Assembly: GCF_000169155.1 (NCBI RefSeq)
Contig: NZ_AAWL01000007.1
Coordinates: 1 to 64,000, forward strand
DNA from: Thermosinus carboxydivorans Nor1
GTDB lineage: Bacteria > Bacillota > Negativicutes > Sporomusales > Thermosinaceae
Length of the DNA: 64,000 nucleotides
Direction of reading: 5' to 3'
Positions 61,581 to 64,000 of this stretch are shown here, in pieces. Numbering within the stretch: the first letter of the stretch is position 1; every line of letters begins with the position of its first letter. The notes beneath the pieces are model-generated. The model did not search any database. It was given only the letters and a program-made list of their open reading frames with translations, and was not told the origin of the DNA. The position numbers and the translations under genes were made by a program.

Positions 61581-62892
61581 AGGGTTGGGCTTAGTCTTTT
61601 TTCCGGCTTTTGACTGGGCAATCACGCCGACCCATCCCGAACGGGAGGAGCGGCTACTTTATACCCGCGACCAAATTGTCGAGGAAGGCATCCTTGATCT
61701 GGCTAATATCCGCGAGTATAAGCCGCGTCTGGCGTCAATACGTGACGTCGAGGCCGTTCATATTGGCGTGCCGGATATCGCTTCCCTGATTACCGATGCC
61801 CACCTTGTCTCGGCCGGCGGCGCCATGACGGCCGCCGACGCCGTTATGACCGGGGAAGTGGCGCGGGCCTTTGCGCTTGTGCGGCCTCCCGGACATCATG
61901 CCATGCGTGTTGTTCATGGGACCAGGGGATTCTGCACTATCAACATTGAGGCCATTATGGTAGAATATTTGCGCCGCCGCTATGGGGTGCGCCGGGTGGC
62001 CATTGTTGATACCGATGTGCACCACGGCGATGGAACGCAGGATATTTTTTATCATGACCCCGACACCTTGTTTATTTCCTTTCATCAGGACGGGCGCACT
62101 CTGTATCCAGGCACCGGGTTTACGGACGAGATGGGCAGCCCGGGAGCACTTGCTACAACCATGAATCTGCCGCTGCCGCCGGGGACGACCGACGAAGGTC
62201 TGCACTATGTGCTGGACAACTTGATTTTGCCGGTTTTGGAAGAGTTTCGGCCTGACATAGTGATCAACTCGGCCGGGCAGGATAATCATTATAGCGACCC
62301 GCTGGCCAACATGGCGATTACCGCCCAGGGCTACGCCCGGTTGGCGGACAAACTAAAGGCCCATATTGCTGTTCTGGAAGGCGGCTATTCAATTGAGGAC
62401 GCATTGCCCTATGTCAATACCGGGATTATTTTGGCAATGGCCGGTTTGGACTACAGCAAGGTCGTTGAGCCTGATTTCGACCCGTCTGTCCGCCAACAAT
62501 CCGCGGCGACTACGGCCTATATTCGCCGTCTGGTGCAGGACTGGCGGGAAACATGGGCGCGACGGGATGAACTGCGCCGCCGGGCGGTGGCGCAGGCCGG
62601 CGATTTCTGGCAGCGCCGGCGGGGAATTTATTATGACGACAGTGGCATCCGCGAGCACCAGGTGGAAACAGTGCGGCAGTGTCCGAGCTGTCATGGCTAT
62701 ATAACGATCGCGACCGAAGCCGAAGGGTACGGGTTCGGCTACAAATCTGCTTTTATCAGTATCATCCCTCGAAACAGCTGCTTACGCTGCCGGCAGGGTG
62801 CGGTCGAAGCCGTACAGGCCGCCGCCAAGCAAGGCAAGTTCCAGCATTATTTCTTGCAAGACCAGGAGCAGTATACTTTAACCAGAGTTTAG
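61570..62892 (+). CDS. Histone deacetylase-like amidohydrolase with C-terminal zinc ribbon
   Basis: 440 residues. The arginase/deacetylase fold shows [40 protein letters not shown] with zinc-binding Asp/His, and [20 protein letters not shown] with the second zinc aspartate. Active on acetyl-amines, acetoin-related compounds or acetyl-lysine. A C-terminal extension carries CPSCHGY and, 30 residues later, CLRC, a likely zinc ribbon that ordinary AcuC proteins lack. GGGAGGGACAG fits ATG 61570, inside the end of the hydantoinase-like gene. Confidence 0.9.
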   Translation: MQGKGLGLVFFPAFDWAITPTHPEREERLLYTRDQIVEEGILDLANIREYKPRLASIRDVEAVHIGVPDIASLITDAHLVSAGGAMTAADAVMTGEVARAFALVRPPGHHAMRVVHGTRGFCTINIEAIMVEYLRRRYGVRRVAIVDTDVHHGDGTQDIFYHDPDTLFISFHQDGRTLYPGTGFTDEMGSPGALATTMNLPLPPGTTDEGLHYVLDNLILPVLEEFRPDIVINSAGQDNHYSDPLANMAITAQGYARLADKLKAHIAVLEGGYSIEDALPYVNTGIILAMAGLDYSKVVEPDFDPSVRQQSAATTAYIRRLVQDWRETWARRDELRRRAVAQAGDFWQRRRGIYYDDSGIREHQVETVRQCPSCHGYITIATEAEGYGFGYKSAFISIIPRNSCLRCRQGAVEAVQAAAKQGKFQHYFLQDQEQYTLTRV

Positions 62893-62903
62893 GAGGCATT
62901 TGC

Positions 62904-63644
62904 ATGAGAATTGACGGTCGGCAGGCTGCTGACCTGCGTCCAATCTCGATTACCCGCCATTATTTAAAACACGCCGAAGGTTCGGTTTTTATTGAGGTCG
63001 GTGACACCAAAGTCATATGCGCCGCCACGCTTGAAGACAAGGTACCGCCCTTTCTCAAAGGCACCGGCGAGGGCTGGATTACGGCCGAATATTCACTGCT
63101 ACCCCGCTCTACCCAGACGCGTAATATCCGGGAAGCGGCCAAAGGCCGCTTGACCGGTCGGACTCATGAAATTCAGCGGCTTATCGGGCGGGCGCTGCGC
63201 AGCGTTGTAGACCTCAAGGCTTTGGGGGAACGAACGATTTGGATCGACTGCGACGTCATCCAGGCTGACGGTGGCACCCGCACCGCTTCTATTACCGGGG
63301 CGTTCGTCGCCCTGGTAGACGCCGTCAACACTATTTATACTGACCCTGAAAAGCCCTTTCCGGTTAAAGATTTTCTCGCCGCCGTCAGCGTGGGCGTCGT
63401 TGATGGGGCAGCCGTGCTCGACTTGTGTTACGCCGAGGATTCAGCCGCCGTTGTGGATATGAATATCGTTATGACCGGCAACGGCGATTTGGTGGAAGTG
63501 CAGGGCACCGGGGAAAAACATCCCTTTACCAAGGCACAGCTCGCCGAGATGCTGGCGCTTGGTGAACGGGGCATTGCCGAACTGATCGACTATCAAAAAG
63601 AAGTATTGGGTGAATTGTCGTGGAAAGTGGGGCGGGTGCCGTGA
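62904..63644 (+). CDS. rph: Ribonuclease PH
   Basis: Phosphorolytic 3'-5' exoribonuclease trimming tRNA 3' ends. 246 residues: [60 protein letters not shown] and [20 protein letters not shown] with the phosphate- and Mg-binding residues. AGGAGG precedes ATG 62904. Its stop overlaps the rdgB start by four bases, as in many Firmicutes. Confidence 0.97.
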   Translation: MRIDGRQAADLRPISITRHYLKHAEGSVFIEVGDTKVICAATLEDKVPPFLKGTGEGWITAEYSLLPRSTQTRNIREAAKGRLTGRTHEIQRLIGRALRSVVDLKALGERTIWIDCDVIQADGGTRTASITGAFVALVDAVNTIYTDPEKPFPVKDFLAAVSVGVVDGAAVLDLCYAEDSAAVVDMNIVMTGNGDLVEVQGTGEKHPFTKAQLAEMLALGERGIAELIDYQKEVLGELSWKVGRVP

Positions 63645-64000
63645 AAGAGATTGTCGTAGCTACCCGCAATGCCGGCAAAGTTGCGGAAATTACCGCCGCC
63701 CTGGCGGACTTGCCTGTTACTTTGCGGTCACTGCGCGACTTTGGCGCGGTCCCCGACGCCGTGGAAGACGGCGATACTTTCGAAGCCAATGCCGTATTAA
63801 AGGCCAAACATTATGCCCGCTATACCGGTATGGCCTGTTTAGCCGACGATTCGGGGCTGGAAGTAGATGCTTTAGGCGGCGCACCCGGCGTTTTTTCTGC
63901 CCGCTATGCCGGAGAGGGGGCGGGCGATGCAGCCAACAACGCCAAGCTGCTGCGCGAACTGGCTGGCGTACCGGCTCACCGGCGGTCGGCGCGTTTCCGC
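63641..64000 (+). CDS. rdgB: XTP/dITP diphosphatase RdgB/HAM1 (3' end outside window)
   Basis: Removes non-canonical purine nucleoside triphosphates. The first 120 residues are visible: [15 protein letters not shown] at the N-terminus, [20 protein letters not shown] and [29 protein letters not shown], all hallmarks of the family. GTG start overlapping the rph stop. The gene runs off the window at base 64000. Confidence 0.95.
   Translation, partial: MKEIVVATRNAGKVAEITAALADLPVTLRSLRDFGAVPDAVEDGDTFEANAVLKAKHYARYTGMACLADDSGLEVDALGGAPGVFSARYAGEGAGDAANNAKLLRELAGVPAHRRSARFR

Overview
The window reads as chromosomal DNA of an anaerobic, endospore-type, double-membrane Firmicute of the Negativicutes, most likely a Sporomusaceae relative. 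This is inference, from the mix of gene families (2-oxoacid:ferredoxin oxidoreductase, DsrMK-like membrane complex, tungstate-binding lipoprotein, AzlCD, HutP and NiaR regulators, SAM-I and TPP riboswitches) together with an ArnT-like envelope sugar cassette. Most genes have strong purine-rich ribosome binding sites, GC-rich third codon positions and clear intrinsic terminators. Two genes carry frameshifts and several gene remnants are present, so the region is partly eroded (or the sequence is a draft).

Layout. 1-2250: end of a histidine kinase, smpB and the tmRNA gene ssrA, whose 3' end abuts remnants of an integrated element (serine recombinase tail, frameshifted RusA), then a zinc-ribbon protein with a Gly/Phe/Arg-rich tail. 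2250-7400: bioB behind two BirA operators, then a SAM-I riboswitch leading three small YezD/DUF2292 paralogues, followed by larE and cysK (sulfur assimilation and sulfur transfer). 7800-12500: azlCD, a frameshifted DUF401 membrane protein, and on the minus strand a HutP-like regulator, a CaiB/BaiF CoA-transferase and a DUF3870 protein. 12700-21200: a chemoreceptor, an RluA-type pseudouridine synthase, a yedE-tusA pair in which the TusA active-site Cys codon is TGA (predicted selenoprotein) and yedE is frameshifted by an extra TTTA unit, a TPP-riboswitch thiDMW operon, a YkvA protein and gap.

21500-31000: a two-gene 2Fe-2S/flavoprotein oxidoreductase, then seven closely packed genes (ChbG/HpnK deacetylase, UPF0104 membrane protein, NAD-dependent epimerase, ArnT-like GT39, DPM1-like GT2, response regulator, sensor kinase) that look like a self-regulated envelope glycan modification cassette. 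31100-38350: a tungstate-binding lipoprotein without its permease, a methyltransferase, DUF134 and TSCPD proteins, an IclR regulator and a four-subunit 2-oxoacid:ferredoxin oxidoreductase. 38400-44600: a DsrM/DsrK-like pair, speE, an M29 aminopeptidase and a 2-hydroxyacid dehydrogenase. 44600-51350: three tRNA genes, a sensor kinase, a LUD protein, niaR, a DMT exporter, niaP behind a NiaR-like operator, two small membrane or zinc-ribbon proteins and tRNA-Arg.

51570-64000: a second SAM-I riboswitch driving metY-metX, an Hsp20, an MFS transporter, and a dense run of DUF3842, thioesterase, murI, a membrane-anchored unknown, a CofE-like protein, a hydantoinase-like protein, a histone-deacetylase-like protein, rph and the start of rdgB. 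No CRISPR array, rRNA operon or intact insertion sequence was seen. The strongest non-routine signals are the TGA-encoded TusA with its hairpin, the SAM-riboswitch-controlled DUF2292 trio, and the compact envelope-sugar cassette.
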